Of a stretch of DNA of 64,000 bases, positions 41,401 to 62,485 are shown piece by piece. Within the stretch, counting starts at the first letter, position 1; every line of letters starts with the position of its first letter. Where the stretch lies: assembly GCF_027595985.1 (NCBI RefSeq), contig NC_073304.1:221688500-221752499 (forward strand), in the 5' to 3' direction. This DNA comes from Sorex araneus (Eukaryota; Chordata; Mammalia; Eulipotyphla; Soricidae). The notes beneath the pieces were generated by a model. The model saw nothing but the letters and a program-made list of their open reading frames with translations, was not told the DNA's origin and did not search any database. A program made the position numbers and the translations under genes.

Positions 41401-43323
41401 CTAGAAAAAGGTTGTTTAAGCATTGGTTCCTCTAAGGATTTGTTACAACATAATTGCTGGGCCCTGGGGTGGGGGAGGCCCAAGAATGTGCACTTCGGTT
41501 TTGGTTTTTATGTTGTTCCTTTGGAGCCATACCTGGTGGTGCTCAGGGGTCCCTCCTGGAGGACCTGGGACCCTGCGTGGTGCCTGGGATGGAACCAGGT
41601 TGGCTGCTCGCAGGGCAGTCCGTCTCTCCAGCCCAAATGGACATTCCAACAAGTTCCCAGGGACCACACTTGGAGAACCGCTATTTGAGAAGTCACCTCA
41701 TTTTCCCGGGATTCCAGTCTGCGGCAGTCCGCTGGGGACAGCTTCAGTTGCTTTTTAGCCTCTAGGAGCTAAGCCTTAGCCAAGCCGAGAAGTCTCCCCC
41801 AGGCTGTGACTCTGGCCACCTCTCCTGGTTTGCCACCACAGACTTGCGAGCGCCTTTCTCTCGGCATGCTTCCCCGCCCGTCAGCTCCCCGAGTGTTCTC
41901 TGGTGTTGGAATTTACTGAGGTTTGTTTTCTCTTATTTTTCCTTAATATCACTCACCGAAGCAGATGAGAAGGATGACTCCAGTGCCACAGTGAGCCTTG
42001 GTTCTGACAGATGTATCCTTCTCTGTGTCTCGCCCTGTCTGTCTGTCCATAGGATCCTCGTGGGGAATAAATAGCTTTTCCTTGGCTGTCATCATATTCT
42101 TTAGAAACTACTGTCAGCATGATGAACTTTGTTCCTGGGATAGGTCAGAAGAGGCAGTTCAGCAAGAATTTGTTTTTTTTCTGAAGAAGATAGGTTAATA
42201 TAGACTTTATTTTTTGTTGGAGCCATACCTGGTGGTGCGCAGGGATTACCCCCTCAAAAAAAGGTCCATGTACATTTCAAAGTTGAGATGTGGGGAAAGT
42301 GCTTCAGGAAAGGTTAAATAGCTGACTTTTTTCTCCCAAGAATTTTAATCTTGTCGGGCACATAAGAAATTGACCAGTTACATTAACACTTACCAAAACT
42401 AGTTTTGATGTTCCAACAGTATTCTGCCATCAAATGATAAAAGTACTGAGTGATAATGCTATATCAAGTTCCTTCTGGGGTGGGCGGGACGGCACCTGGT
42501 AGTGTTCAGGCTTACTTCTGGCTCTGTGATGCCGGGAATCAAACCTGGGTTGGCCACGTGTAAGGCGAGCACCTACCTGCTATACTATTGCTCTGGCTCT
42601 TGAAATTTCATTTTTATAAATGTTTTTTCCAAATTTTGATAAATTTGAGATTTCAGTTTGGAATCGGTTTTCATTTTAATTTATTTTTGGTTTGGGGCCA
42701 CACCCAGCGATACTCAGGGCTGACTCAGAATTAATTGTACCTGGTGGTACTCAGAGGCCCATGTGGGATGCCAGAGATCGAACCTGAGTGTTGGACATGT
42801 GCTGTACAGTCCCAGCCCCTGGGAGTTTTAAATGTTTGAGACAGTTTTAGGATTTTCCACAGGACCAAGATCAGCATAAGGATGTCATTGTCATTTTTAT
42901 ATGAGGCCACACCTAGCAGCACCGAGGGATGGTTAAGGATCTGAGGGCCTCAGGCGTATTGGCCATACTCTGCCCTTTGTGCTCTCTCTGGCCCAGGGAC
43001 TGTGTTTCTAATTCCAGGACTCGGTAGAAACTGATTTGAGACTCAGCATCTGGAGAGAAGACAGTGAGAGTAATAAGCAAAGGGCAATGCTCGGGGCCCT
43101 CGTGACCTCGACCGAAACCCTTAACCTACTCTTAGCTCTTTTCCGCAACACCAACGTGGAAGATGTCCTCAATGCCCGAAAGCTGGAGCGGGACTCGCTT
43201 CGGGATGAGGCCCAGAGGAAGAAGGAACAGGACAAGCTGCAGAGGGAGAAGGACAAACTGGCCAAGCAGGAGCGCAAGGAAAAGGAAAAGAAAAGGACAC
43301 AAAGAGGTGAACGGAAGCGGTAA
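34714..43323 (+). CDS. CCDC43: CCDC43, coiled-coil domain protein 43 (complete)
   Basis: Small conserved protein of unclear function with a basic C-terminal coiled coil (established only in outline). Five exons were assembled: 34714-34923, 38113-38197, 39463-39598, 41957-42012 and 43136-43323. Together they give 675 bases, 224 codons plus stop, the length I recall for human. The N-terminal part has [20 protein letters not shown] and [20 protein letters not shown]. The middle has [20 protein letters not shown]. The last exon is a charged helix ([20 protein letters not shown]) ending in RGERKR. Introns 1 and 2 are GT-AG; introns 3 and 4 have minor-spliceosome signals. The gene is head to head with DBF4B at a distance and tail to tail with MEIOC. 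Confidence 0.96.
37208..37386 (-). mobile_element. SOR-type SINE, full length
   Basis: Near-consensus antisense copy in intron 1; ends TATTCCTCCAGCCCC. Confidence 0.92.
37718..37890 (-). mobile_element. SOR-type SINE, full length
   Basis: Perfect duplication GGTGGGACTCCTTTT on both sides; about 220 bases before exon 2. Confidence 0.95.
38113..38197 (+). CDS. CCDC43: CCDC43 exon 2
   Basis: [20 protein letters not shown] and onward, 28 codons plus 1 base. Acceptor TTTTCATTCTAG, donor AAAG|GTAGTA. Confidence 0.96.
38310..39208 (-). mobile_element. Antisense SINEs in CCDC43 intron 2
   Basis: Copies at 38310-38490, fragment 38555-38640, 38655-38848 and 39030-39208; all older, with TTTGGGCCACACCTGGTGATG-type bodies. 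Confidence 0.75.
39463..39598 (+). CDS. CCDC43: CCDC43 exon 3
   Basis: 136 bp; acceptor CCCCTCCCAG; ends GAAGAGGA directly before ATATCCTTT, the U12 AT-AC donor. Confidence 0.95.
39955..40910. mobile_element. SINEs in the U12 AT-AC intron
   Basis: 39955-40135 (-), 40223-40382 (+), a weak antisense relic 40600-40780 and a sense fragment about 40835-40910. Confidence 0.6.
41109..41299 (-). mobile_element. SOR-type SINE, full length
   Basis: (TTTA)n tail; target duplication TTCTGGGCGATTTTA on both sides. Inside the AT-AC intron. Confidence 0.95.
41495..41636 (-). mobile_element. SOR-type SINE, old
   Basis: GAGCCATACCTGGTGGTGC to CGTCTCTCCAGCCC. Confidence 0.75.
41957..42012 (+). CDS. CCDC43: CCDC43 exon 4 (56 nt between two U12 introns)
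   Basis: One base, 18 codons ([18 protein letters not shown]), one base. Too short for an open-reading-frame scan. Confidence 0.94.
42013..43135 (+). other. CCDC43 intron 4, U12-type GT-AG
   Basis: Donor GTATCCTT is the minor-spliceosome GT-AG consensus. Branch-like CCCTTAAC places its adenosine about 11 bases from the acceptor TTAG, and there is no long pyrimidine tract. The joined codon gives [14 protein letters not shown]. Confidence 0.9.
42200..42996 (-). mobile_element. Old antisense SINEs in the U12 GT-AG intron
   Basis: Fragment 42200-42260, then 42476-42601, 42676-42820 and 42894-42996; all degraded. Confidence 0.6.
43136..43323 (+). CDS. CCDC43: CCDC43 exon 5 with stop
   Basis: Two bases plus 61 codons and TAA at 43321-43323. 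Lysine/glutamate-rich helix, predicted coiled coil. Confidence 0.96.
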
Positions 43324-44352
43324 CCTTGGTGGGCTCTGTCCTCTCCCCCCGCGGACTGGATCAAAGAACTGCTTATGCACATGCGTATTTTAGAGAAATG
43401 CAAGGACACTGTGGAGTGGCCACCCAGGGCTTACCTCCTCTTGTTTACATAGCCAAAAGGAAAATCACAAACACTTCAGCGTACAAAGTGTGCCGTGTCT
43501 CTGTGGTTTAAGTCATCGTGCGAGGGGTTGATATCTACCAAAGAGCTGGGATGGGAGCAGCCTTTCTATTTTAGTAGCAAAATTACGTGCTCCTTTTGAG
43601 CACTTCGTAAAGTCTTCCGTCACCTTGATAGACAGCAGGGATATCCCAAAAGCTGACAGGACAGTTTTCATCCTGAAGGAGCAGAAACCAGCACCTCTAG
43701 GAGATGAAACTTGGGAATAGAAATGGCTTCCAAAACTTTTGTCCTGGAAGGTTTAAGGTACTGTGACTGAGTAGAGAAAGCTAATTGGAAGCCCCACCTG
43801 GATCCGGAATTGTATGTAACCTGGCAACAGATTGGGAATGGCAGGTTATCTAGTCATTGAGGTTTTCATTTTCTTCTTTTTTTTTTTTTTTTTGAGCATT
43901 TTAGCCTATAGGAGGAAAAGAAGTATCCTTTAAAGTAGAGATGATCACATGTTTTTCCTCTAGGCTGTGATTTTAAGAAGGAAGCGTTAAGTGAGAAGAT
44001 ATCATCGTTAACTAGATTCTCAGTTTTCATAATCATGAATCCTCAAGTGCTACTAGAGACTTGAATCCTGATATGCCCTAAAACATAGGCTTGATAATTA
44101 CAGGCTTAGAGAAGCCAGAGGAACCATTGTTTAAGAAACACTGGAATGCTCTGCTAACATAAACAAGAGAATGTATGTAGTAGATGCTCAAGAAACTTGA
44201 GAGTGGAAAAACTGCTTTTGAGAGTCAAAAGTGTGCAGGAATTCTCCATGTCCACTTTAATCACAATCCACACAGGCGTGTGTCTACTTTAAGCAGTAGA
44301 CTGTCAAGAAACCTGGACAGCAATTTCCATGACAAAATGAATTAGTTATACC

Positions 44353-44519
44353 AGGGGTTGGAACGCTACTGCCCTCAAAGCCAAATTTGGCTCAGTCTTT
44401 TTTTAATGGTGTGATGGTTTTTATATTTTTAAAGGGCTGTGAAAGAATGGGACATACGTAGCCTGTAAGGCCTAAAATATTTTATCTGGCTCATTGGAGG
44501 AAAAGTTTGCCAACCTCTG
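44353..44519. mobile_element. MER-like non-autonomous DNA transposon relic
   Basis: 167 bp bounded by CAGGGGTTGG and CCAACCTCTG, near-perfect inverted ends. AAATTTGGCTC and GTTTGCCAACC recall hAT-type MER elements of mammals; the family is a guess. Confidence 0.6.
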
Positions 44520-44683
44520 TTTTAATCTGTTAACTATGAGATTAACAACAACAGCAAAATACCCCAAAATTTTACCTTTGTGTAGAAGGTGAAAAGAAGC
44601 ATGGTTAAAGGAAAGACGTGTTACCTCTATACGCTCCTACAATGGTGGCATTGAAGAAAAATTTTTTAAACTCCTTTTAAAAA

Positions 44684-44689
44684 AATAAA
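44684..44689 (+). terminator. CCDC43 polyadenylation signal (candidate)
   Basis: AATAAA, with TGTGTTCTG about 20 bases downstream as a possible GU-rich element. Confidence 0.55.
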
Positions 44690-44992
44690 TTTTATTTAAA
44701 TCACTGTGTTCTGATGCATTCCAATTCCTTCCAACTAACAAAATCTATGTGGGTAGTCACTCAGGGGGTGTGTTGAATTATGCTTCATTTCGATTAACCT
44801 TATTATCTGTCCTACTAGTAGAACCTTGAACTGAAATCTATGATTTCTCTGCCTCCAGTTTTTTCTTTCTCTGATGTTGGGCATTAGGAGATGAGAATGA
44901 TTACTTTGTTGGCTTTGAACCCTGTGTGCGGTGGTCACAATGGGCAGTGGCATGCAGACAGCACATGAAAAGGGCTCATTTTCATTTATGTT

Positions 44993-45163
44993 TTACTTTT
45001 TCTTTTGGGGGGTCACACTGCGATGCACAGGGGTCACTCCTGGCTCTGCACTCAGGAATTACCCCTGGCGGTGCTCAGGGGACCATATGGGATGCTGGGA
45101 TTTGAACCCGGGTCGGCCGCGTGCAAGGCAAATGCCCTACCCGCTGTGCTATCACTCCAGCCC
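44993..45163 (-). mobile_element. SOR-type SINE
   Basis: TTTGGGGGGTCACACTGCGATG to TATCACTCCAGCCCC, between the CCDC43 and MEIOC 3' ends. Confidence 0.92.
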
Positions 45164-45189
45164 CATATGTTTCACTTTCTCTTATCTAT

Positions 45190-45360
45190 TTATTTAGGCT
45201 TTTTGGGTCATAAAAAAAGTTGGTGTTGCGCAAGGGTTACTCCTGGCTCTACCCTCAGGAATTACACCTGGAGGTGCTCGGGGAACTAGATGGAATTGAA
45301 TACGGGTTGGCCACATGCAGTGCAAACGCCGTACCCACTGTACTGTTGCTCCAGCCCCCC
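45190..45360 (-). mobile_element. SOR-type SINE, diverged
   Basis: Central part altered by an A-rich insertion; ends GTTGCTCCAGCCCCC. Confidence 0.8.
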
Positions 45361-45420
45361 ATTTTCATTTATTCTTCCTAATTTTGCTGTTTTAAATTTT
45401 TTTTAATTTTGTTTTAGCAA

Positions 45421-45585
45421 ATTTTTTTTAATTAAAAAAAATTTTTATTAGTGAATCACCATGAGGTACAGTTACAGATTTACGTATTTTTGTGCTTGTG
45501 TTTCAGTCATACAATGCTCAAATGCCCATCCCTCCACTAGTGCCCATTTTCCATCACTGATGATCCCAGTATCCCTCTCACCCCC
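45421..45585 (-). mobile_element. LINE-1 3' end fragment
   Basis: Reverse complement of the last ~165 bp of the L1 at 31930-32722 (AGTGAATCACCATGAGGTAC, TGCCCATTTTCCATCAC). Confidence 0.75.
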
Positions 45586-45766
45586 TTTTTATTTTTTTTT
45601 TGCTTTTTGGGTCACACCCTGTGATGCTTAGGGGCTATTCATGGCACTGCACTCAGGAATTACTCCTGGAGGTGCCTGGGGGACCATATGAGATACGGGG
45701 GATTGAACCTAGGTCAGCTGCATGCAAGGCAAATGCTGTACCTGCTGTGCTATCACTTCGGCCCCC
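45586..45766 (-). mobile_element. SOR-type SINE
   Basis: Abuts the truncated end of the L1 fragment. Confidence 0.88.
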
Positions 45767-45827
45767 TTGTCCTCCTAATTTTGGACTTAGGTTTACTCTC
45801 AACTTGAATTTGTTGTCTGAAGTGGAA

Positions 45828-47361
45828 TCAGCCAAGCACCGGCAGGAATGACCACTGAACATTGCTGCGTGTGGCCCAAAAACTAAGAAAAAGTAATAGA
45901 ATTATCAGTTTAATCAATTTCATTATAAATCTTGTGTGATGTTAATTACGGCTTCTTAGCCATAATTATATTTTAATAGTAATGTTATATGCTCTTGTTT
46001 TTTATGATTTTAAATATAATGCATATTACTACTATATTGGGGCTGGAGATCCCTGTATCTACATGGTGCCTAAGCATTGCCAGGAGTTAAGTCCTGGCAG
46101 CTCCAAAATAAAATTCTATAAGGGGAATGCTATACAAAGGGACAGCGCACAAATTTAAGAATTATCGGGGCCGGAGCGATAGCACAGCGGGTAGGGTGTT
46201 TGCCTTGCACGCGGCCGACCCGGGTTCGATCCCCGGCATCCCATATGGTCCCCCCAGCACCGCCAGGAGTAATTCCTGAGTGCAAAGCCAGGAGTAACCC
46301 CTGAGCGTCGCTGGGTGTGACCCAAAAAGCAAAAAAAAAAAAAAAAAGAATTATCTACTAGGTAATGTGATAAAATTTTGAAGAAAATATTTGGGTTTGC
46401 TTTTGTTAATGGGATTCCATTTTTTTCTTTTTGGGGGCAGGGCTCAGTGTTCAGGGTACTTCCAACTCTGCTTGTGGTACCTCGTGCTGGGAATCAAACC
46501 AGGGCTTCCTGCATGTGCTCATCCCTTTGAGCTATCTCTAGCCTGCATTTCTGACTACTGTCATAAAAAGCTTTCACAGAATTTTTATTCTGGTACCTGG
46601 ATTAGGATAAATGCAGTGTGAAAATTCAATCTTTTTTTTTTTTTTGGCTTCTTGGATCACACCTAACAGTGCTCAGGGATTATTCATGGCTCTGTGTTCT
46701 CAGGCCCGAAAATTCTGGAAGGACTTAGGGGGTCCTTATGTGATGCCAGAGAATGAACCTGAGTCAGCTGTGTGCAAGGCAACCACCCTGCCCATTGTAC
46801 TATCCCTCGAGTTCCTCTGTCCTGTTGCACTCCCTTCCCCCACCTCCTACCCCCCCCCCTTTTTTTTTTGGCCACACCATGCAGTGCTCAGGGGTTACAC
46901 CTGGCTTTGCACTCAAGAAGACTCCCGGTGGTTCTTTGGGTGTACCATATGGGATGCTGGGGGATCGAACCTGGGTTGGCTGTATGCAAGGCAATATGTC
47001 CTGCCCATTGTACTATTTCTTCAGCCCCACCCCTTAAAACTGCTATTTTTATCCTTGGATTAACAATCCTAGTGTATATTTCTTTGATCCTAGTTTTACA
47101 AAGTACAGTGGGTATCCAACAAAAAAGATATAGGGGAAGCTTAGCAGACATGCTGAGTTGGGCAGTGGCGTCAACAAAAGTAAATTGTCATTCTCAGTTA
47201 AGATCTAAGGATAGCCAAAAACTGTTGGTTTGTCTGCCAGCATTGGTACTGATGAAATTTAAAACAGTTCTAGGTAGGGCTGGAGAGATCAGAAATTTGC
47301 TTTGCATTCGGCCCATCTGCTATCCTGAGCATTGCCAGGTGTGACCCAAAATAAAAAGTTA
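45828..47361. mobile_element. Older SINE pieces between CCDC43 and MEIOC
   Basis: 45828-45895 (+ fragment), 46038-46120 (+ fragment), 46418-46543 (-), 46631-46815 (-), 46852-47028 (-), 47277-47361 (+ fragment). 47029-47276 has nothing recognised. Confidence 0.65.
46169..46346 (+). mobile_element. SOR-type SINE, young
   Basis: Near-consensus; target duplication AAGAATTATC on both sides. Confidence 0.96.
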
Positions 47362-47528
47362 AAATTAAACTATTTTGTATCAGTCAAATTTTTTTAATAG
47401 GAGTGACTTTTTTGGGGGTGTGTGTGGAGGAACTCTCCCCCACACCAAAAAATCCCAGGTCATCCATATGCCAGACAGTGATCATCTACATGCCTTACTA
47501 CTACTACTCCAGCTCCCAGGAGTGACTT

Positions 47529-47690
47529 TTGTTTTTTTGCTTTGTGGGTCACACCCGGTGATGCTCTGGGGTTACTCCTGGCTCTGCACTCAGGAATCAC
47601 TCCTGGAGGTGTTCGAGGGACCATATGGGATGCTGGGAATCGAACCCGGGTTGGCCGCGCCCTACCCATTGTGCTACCGCTCCAGCCCCC
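47529..47690 (-). mobile_element. SOR-type SINE
   Basis: Head partly deleted; lies about 60 bases past the inferred MEIOC polyadenylation signal. Confidence 0.88.
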
Positions 47691-47752
47691 AAGAATGACT
47701 TTTAAGGTTAGAAACTAATAAAACAAGAAACCAAATATTTTCAACAAAGTAA

Positions 47753-47758
47753 TTTATT
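47753..47758 (-). terminator. MEIOC polyadenylation signal (candidate)
   Basis: AATAAA on the minus strand followed by T-rich GTTTCTTGTTTT. It would give a 3' UTR of about 1.45 kb. Other AATAAA copies lie upstream (about 47866, 48709, 48958), so shorter forms are possible. Confidence 0.5.
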
Positions 47759-49211
47759 TTTTCTTGAGACTAAATTTAGTACAATATTTGTTTTCATAAC
47801 ATCCAACATGTCTTATGTCAAACTTAACTACTTTTTATGCAGCGACTGTGGTGGGGTGATCTATTTTATTTGACTACCCTCAATGTAATTCATTTTGGTA
47901 GTTCTAAGGTATATCAGTGATCAAAATGTTTCTCCATACAGTTACTCCTGCATTCTCAATCAGTTTCTTCTGCACATCATCTAAAGAAAATTTATGTGGT
48001 GTGATTACACTCTTTTAATACCAGGATTTCTAAAACTAGGAAAAACACCAACAATTAAAGCATCAGTGTTTCTAGTCAAGGATAGTTCAATTAAATTTCA
48101 TCAATACATTATATTATAGTTTAACTCATGCTAGAAATGTTAAAACCCAAGGTCTTCTGAGTCACATAATACCAACATTTCATATTAATGAATAAATTAC
48201 TCGGGTTCCATACAAAGATATTAAATGATGAGAAACAAAAGTCAAGCTTTCAAGAGCTCTTAAAAAAAACAAACAAACTAATGAACACAACTACACAAAA
48301 TATACACTAACCAATGGCAAACTAAAGATTAACCCTAAAAATAATGTTTAGAACTTCGTGATACCCTCATAAAAGGCAGCAAACTAAGGGTATTAAAACA
48401 ATATTCATTATTTTAGTTACTGTGCATCAAGTCTAAAAGATCCAGGAACAAAATGTTTTTGTTTTGATTCAATTTAAATACTTTAAAATTGGAAATATTT
48501 AATAATTAATAGTATAATAAAATTTTTAAGAATATACACAAATGATTTGAACAGGCTTTCTATTCAGTAACTTGCATGGTTTTTACACTGGCACTTCTAT
48601 CACTAATTTAGGAGAATCAGATGCATTTCCCTCCATATACTTAGGCACTAAGATTTCAAATTTATAAATATGGTAGTATTTTTAACATTAAATTTTTACA
48701 TGAATATTGGGTTTATTCTTGTTTTTCTTTGCTTCCTAGGTATTATCCAGTTTTGTAAGGAAAACACTTTTATATCACAATCAAAACGTGGTTACTAGAC
48801 TGCAACCATAATTGGGTTACAGTCACTTCTATTCATTATTTGGGTACTTATTAAGGCAGACCTAAATGAAACTTATCTTCTAGAAGAATTTCACATTAGC
48901 ATTTACCTGCACTGCAGAACGGTTTAAACAATATTTTAGCTGTTTGGAAACTTAAACAAATTTATTATCTTGGACTACCTGGAGCTCCTAGAGTAGTCAA
49001 CTTTACCTTTGAGTCACTTTAAACTACATCTGATTCATTCCAAATAGAAGATTTTAAAATAGAAGTTAGACTTCATTAAGGTATTAACTTTAAATCTGAA
49101 AGAAAGTTAATGTACTGAAGTTTTCAAGTTTGACAAGTTCATTAAAAATTTTTAGCATGTCTTGATACAATTACTTATCAGCTTTTAATTCTTCTCTCTG
49201 CTGGCATTTCC
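47759..49211 (-). other. MEIOC 3' UTR (inferred), AT-rich and SINE-free
   Basis: About 1.45 kb with no recognisable SINE, in contrast to its flanks. TTTA- and ATTTA-type motifs are frequent. No open frame of interest. Confidence 0.6.
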
Positions 49212-59944
<10,733 letters not shown>

Positions 59945-59984
59945 TCACAGGACAGCATTCCTAGCCCCTTTACCATTATTATTA

Positions 59985-60987
59985 TTATTGCTGTTGTTTT
60001 GGGACTACACCTAGCAGTGCTCAGGGGTTACTGATGGCTCTACGCTCAGGAATTACTCCAGGTAGGCTCAGGGGAGCATTTGGGATGACAGGAATTGAAG
60101 CTGGGTCAGTTGTGAGCAAGACAAGTGCCTCCTTACTCACTATACTATCGACCCCATTCACCATTATTTTTCTGTAAAATATTTGGATTGAATCGTTTCA
60201 AATAAAGAGCTCTGGAAGAGGAACTTAGGCATTGTATTTCAGTTTACATAGTGTCTATGGCACATAAATATTCCATCTGCATTTCAAATTCAATACCTTA
60301 TTTATTTTAGGTAACCAAAATATAAAATCTCTGATCTATGTGTAGACATGCTTGGTCCTATGGCTGCTACTGAAAACAATATACATCATGGCATCAACAT
60401 TTGCAAACTTTTTCAGCTGTGATTTTACCACCATATAAACCTTTCTGTTCCATATTTGTGATTTTTGCTGTTGTTTTTTTGGCCACACCCGGCTATGCTC
60501 AGTGCTTACTCCTGGCTCTGCAACCAGGGATCATCCTAATAGGTTTTGAGCTGATGGGGATCAAACCCAGGTCATGTGCAAGGCAAACACCTTAACAATT
60601 GTACTATTGCTCCGGCTTCTGTGATTCTTTTTTTTGTTTGGGTGTACACCAATCAGTGCTCTGGGGATACTCCTGGTTCAGTGCTCAGGGGTAATTTCTG
60701 GCGGTTCTGGGACAAATGATGCTAGGCATTAAATGCAGGACTCTTAAATGCAAAGCATGAGCTCCAGCCTGTTGAATTATCTCTCTGGCCTATTTTTGTG
60801 ATTCTTCTTATTATGATTTTTTGGTTTGCTTTTGGGCCGGTGCTGCTCAAGGCTTACTCAGGGTTCTGTGCTCAAGGATCATTACTGGCAGGCTTGAGGG
60901 ACTATATAGGGTGCTGGGAATAGAACAGGGGTTGGCCTCATGCAAGGCAAACAAATGCCTTACCAAGTGTACTATCTCACCGTCTCC
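59985..60987 (-). mobile_element. Four antisense old SINEs
   Basis: About 59985-60155, 60463-60618, 60628-60790 and 60810-60987. 60156-60462 and 60990-61310 are AT-rich with no recognised exon. Confidence 0.7.
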
Positions 60988-61311
60988 TATTTTTATGATT
61001 CTTTACATTAAATTTAGAATAAACAAATTGTGATAAAATAATCATAGTTTTAGTAGCATTATTGCAATTGTCCCTTAAATGAGGGCAATTCCTAAATTCT
61101 TTCTAAAGTAGTGACTCTAATCGCATATACCCAATATCATACTTACTAGTTAGCATTAAATAATATAAAATATAAAACGATAAGTAGATGGAACATTGTT
61201 ACTTTTGTTTATATTGTTTGAAAACAATATGCACCATACTATCAACATCTGCAAGCTTTTTCAGTTATGATTTGAATGCCATATGAACTTGCTGTTCATA
61301 TTTGTGATTCC

Positions 61312-61685
61312 TTTATTGTTGCTGTTTTATGGCCCACACCTGGTGGTGTTCAGGGCTTACTTCTGGCTCTTATTCAGGGATCACTCCTTGTGGGCTCAGG
61401 GGACCATATGCGGTGCAGGGGATCAAACTGGGTCTACTATGTGCAAGGCAAGCGCCCTATCCACTGTCCTAAATTGTTACTTTTTTATGTCTTACGGTTT
61501 TGGGGTAATTTTATCCTAGAATATATTTTAAATTAAAATTGTGTTTTTTGGTTTGTTTTTAATTCTTGGGCCAAAACCTGATCACTCCAGGCAGGCTTAG
61601 CGGGCTACACAGGGTGCTTGGGATAGAACTCAGGTCGACCACATGCCAGGCAAGCATACTACCCTCTAAACTATTACTCTGGTCC
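61312..61685 (-). mobile_element. Two antisense old SINEs
   Basis: 61312-61475 and 61543-61685. Confidence 0.7.
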
Positions 61686-61792
61686 CTTATTTTATTTTTA
61701 ACATTTGACTAGAGGATATTTAAAAAATCAAAATGCCTAATATTTGCCCAATAGGTATTTCACTGATCTTTAGAAATAAGAAGGGCAAATAT

Positions 61793-62155
61793 GGGGGCCA
61801 GAGTCCAGCAGGGAGGGCACCTGCCTTGCAAGCAGCGGACCTGGGTTCAATCCCCGGAATCCCATATGATCTCCCAAGCACCGCCAGGAGCAACCCCTGA
61901 GATTGCTGGGTGTGACCCAAAAAGCCAAAAAAAAGGGGGGGGCAAAGTTTTTAAGTTTTTAATCTGTTGAATGAATCATCATTTGAGATAATATGAAAAC
62001 TTGTAGGGATTGAAGAGCTAGCTCAACAGGCTGGAGCAAGTGCTTTGCATGCCGGAGGCTGGAGTTTGATTTCAATACAGCAGAAGTGACCACCAAGAGC
62101 CAAGAGTAGCTCCTGAGTACTGCAGGATATGGGCCAAAAACCAAAAATCAAGGAA
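61793..62155 (+). mobile_element. SOR-type SINE and an older copy
   Basis: 61793-61937 is fairly well preserved; about 62004-62155 is degraded. Confidence 0.72.
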
Positions 62156-62161
62156 AGAAAC

Positions 62162-62335
62162 TTTTTTTTTTGCTTTTTTGGGTCACACCTGGTGATGCTC
62201 AGGGGTTATTCCTGGCTCTGAACTCAGGAATTACTCTTGGCAGTGTTCGGGGGACCATGTGGGATGCTGGGAATCGAACCCGGGTTCGCCGAGTGCAAAG
62301 CAAATGCCTACCCACTGTGCTATTGCTCCAGCCCC
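62162..62335 (-). mobile_element. SOR-type SINE, full length
   Basis: AGAAACTT repeats flank it. Confidence 0.92.
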
Positions 62336-62485
62336 AGAAACTTATTTTTCTTGTATTTACAAGCGATGTGACTTGCTAACATTATTATACATTTAAACAA
62401 CTAAAAGGTCTTCCTACATATCTATGTTTTGTTATATGTTATTTTATAACAATGTCATTTCATAAAGATTATATATAAAAGGCTT

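Larger units (their letters stand above)
39599..41956 (+). other. CCDC43 intron 3, U12-type AT-AC
   Basis: Donor ATATCCTTT matches the minor-spliceosome AT-AC consensus exactly. The branch site TTCCTTAAT lies about 10 bases before the terminal CAC. Only this removal restores the conserved [13 protein letters not shown] reading; no GT-AG pair does. Confidence 0.92.
43324..44710 (+). other. CCDC43 3' UTR (inferred)
   Basis: SOR-free stretch from the stop codon to AATAAA at 44684-44689, followed by a GT-rich segment. Contains an old DNA-transposon-like relic at 44353-44519. Confidence 0.65.

Noticed and set aside
41957-42074. Conventional AG acceptor at GCAG|ATGAG for CCDC43 exon 4
   Set aside because: It would drop EA and needs a GT donor in exon 3 that does not exist; the AT-AC pair restores the conserved protein exactly.
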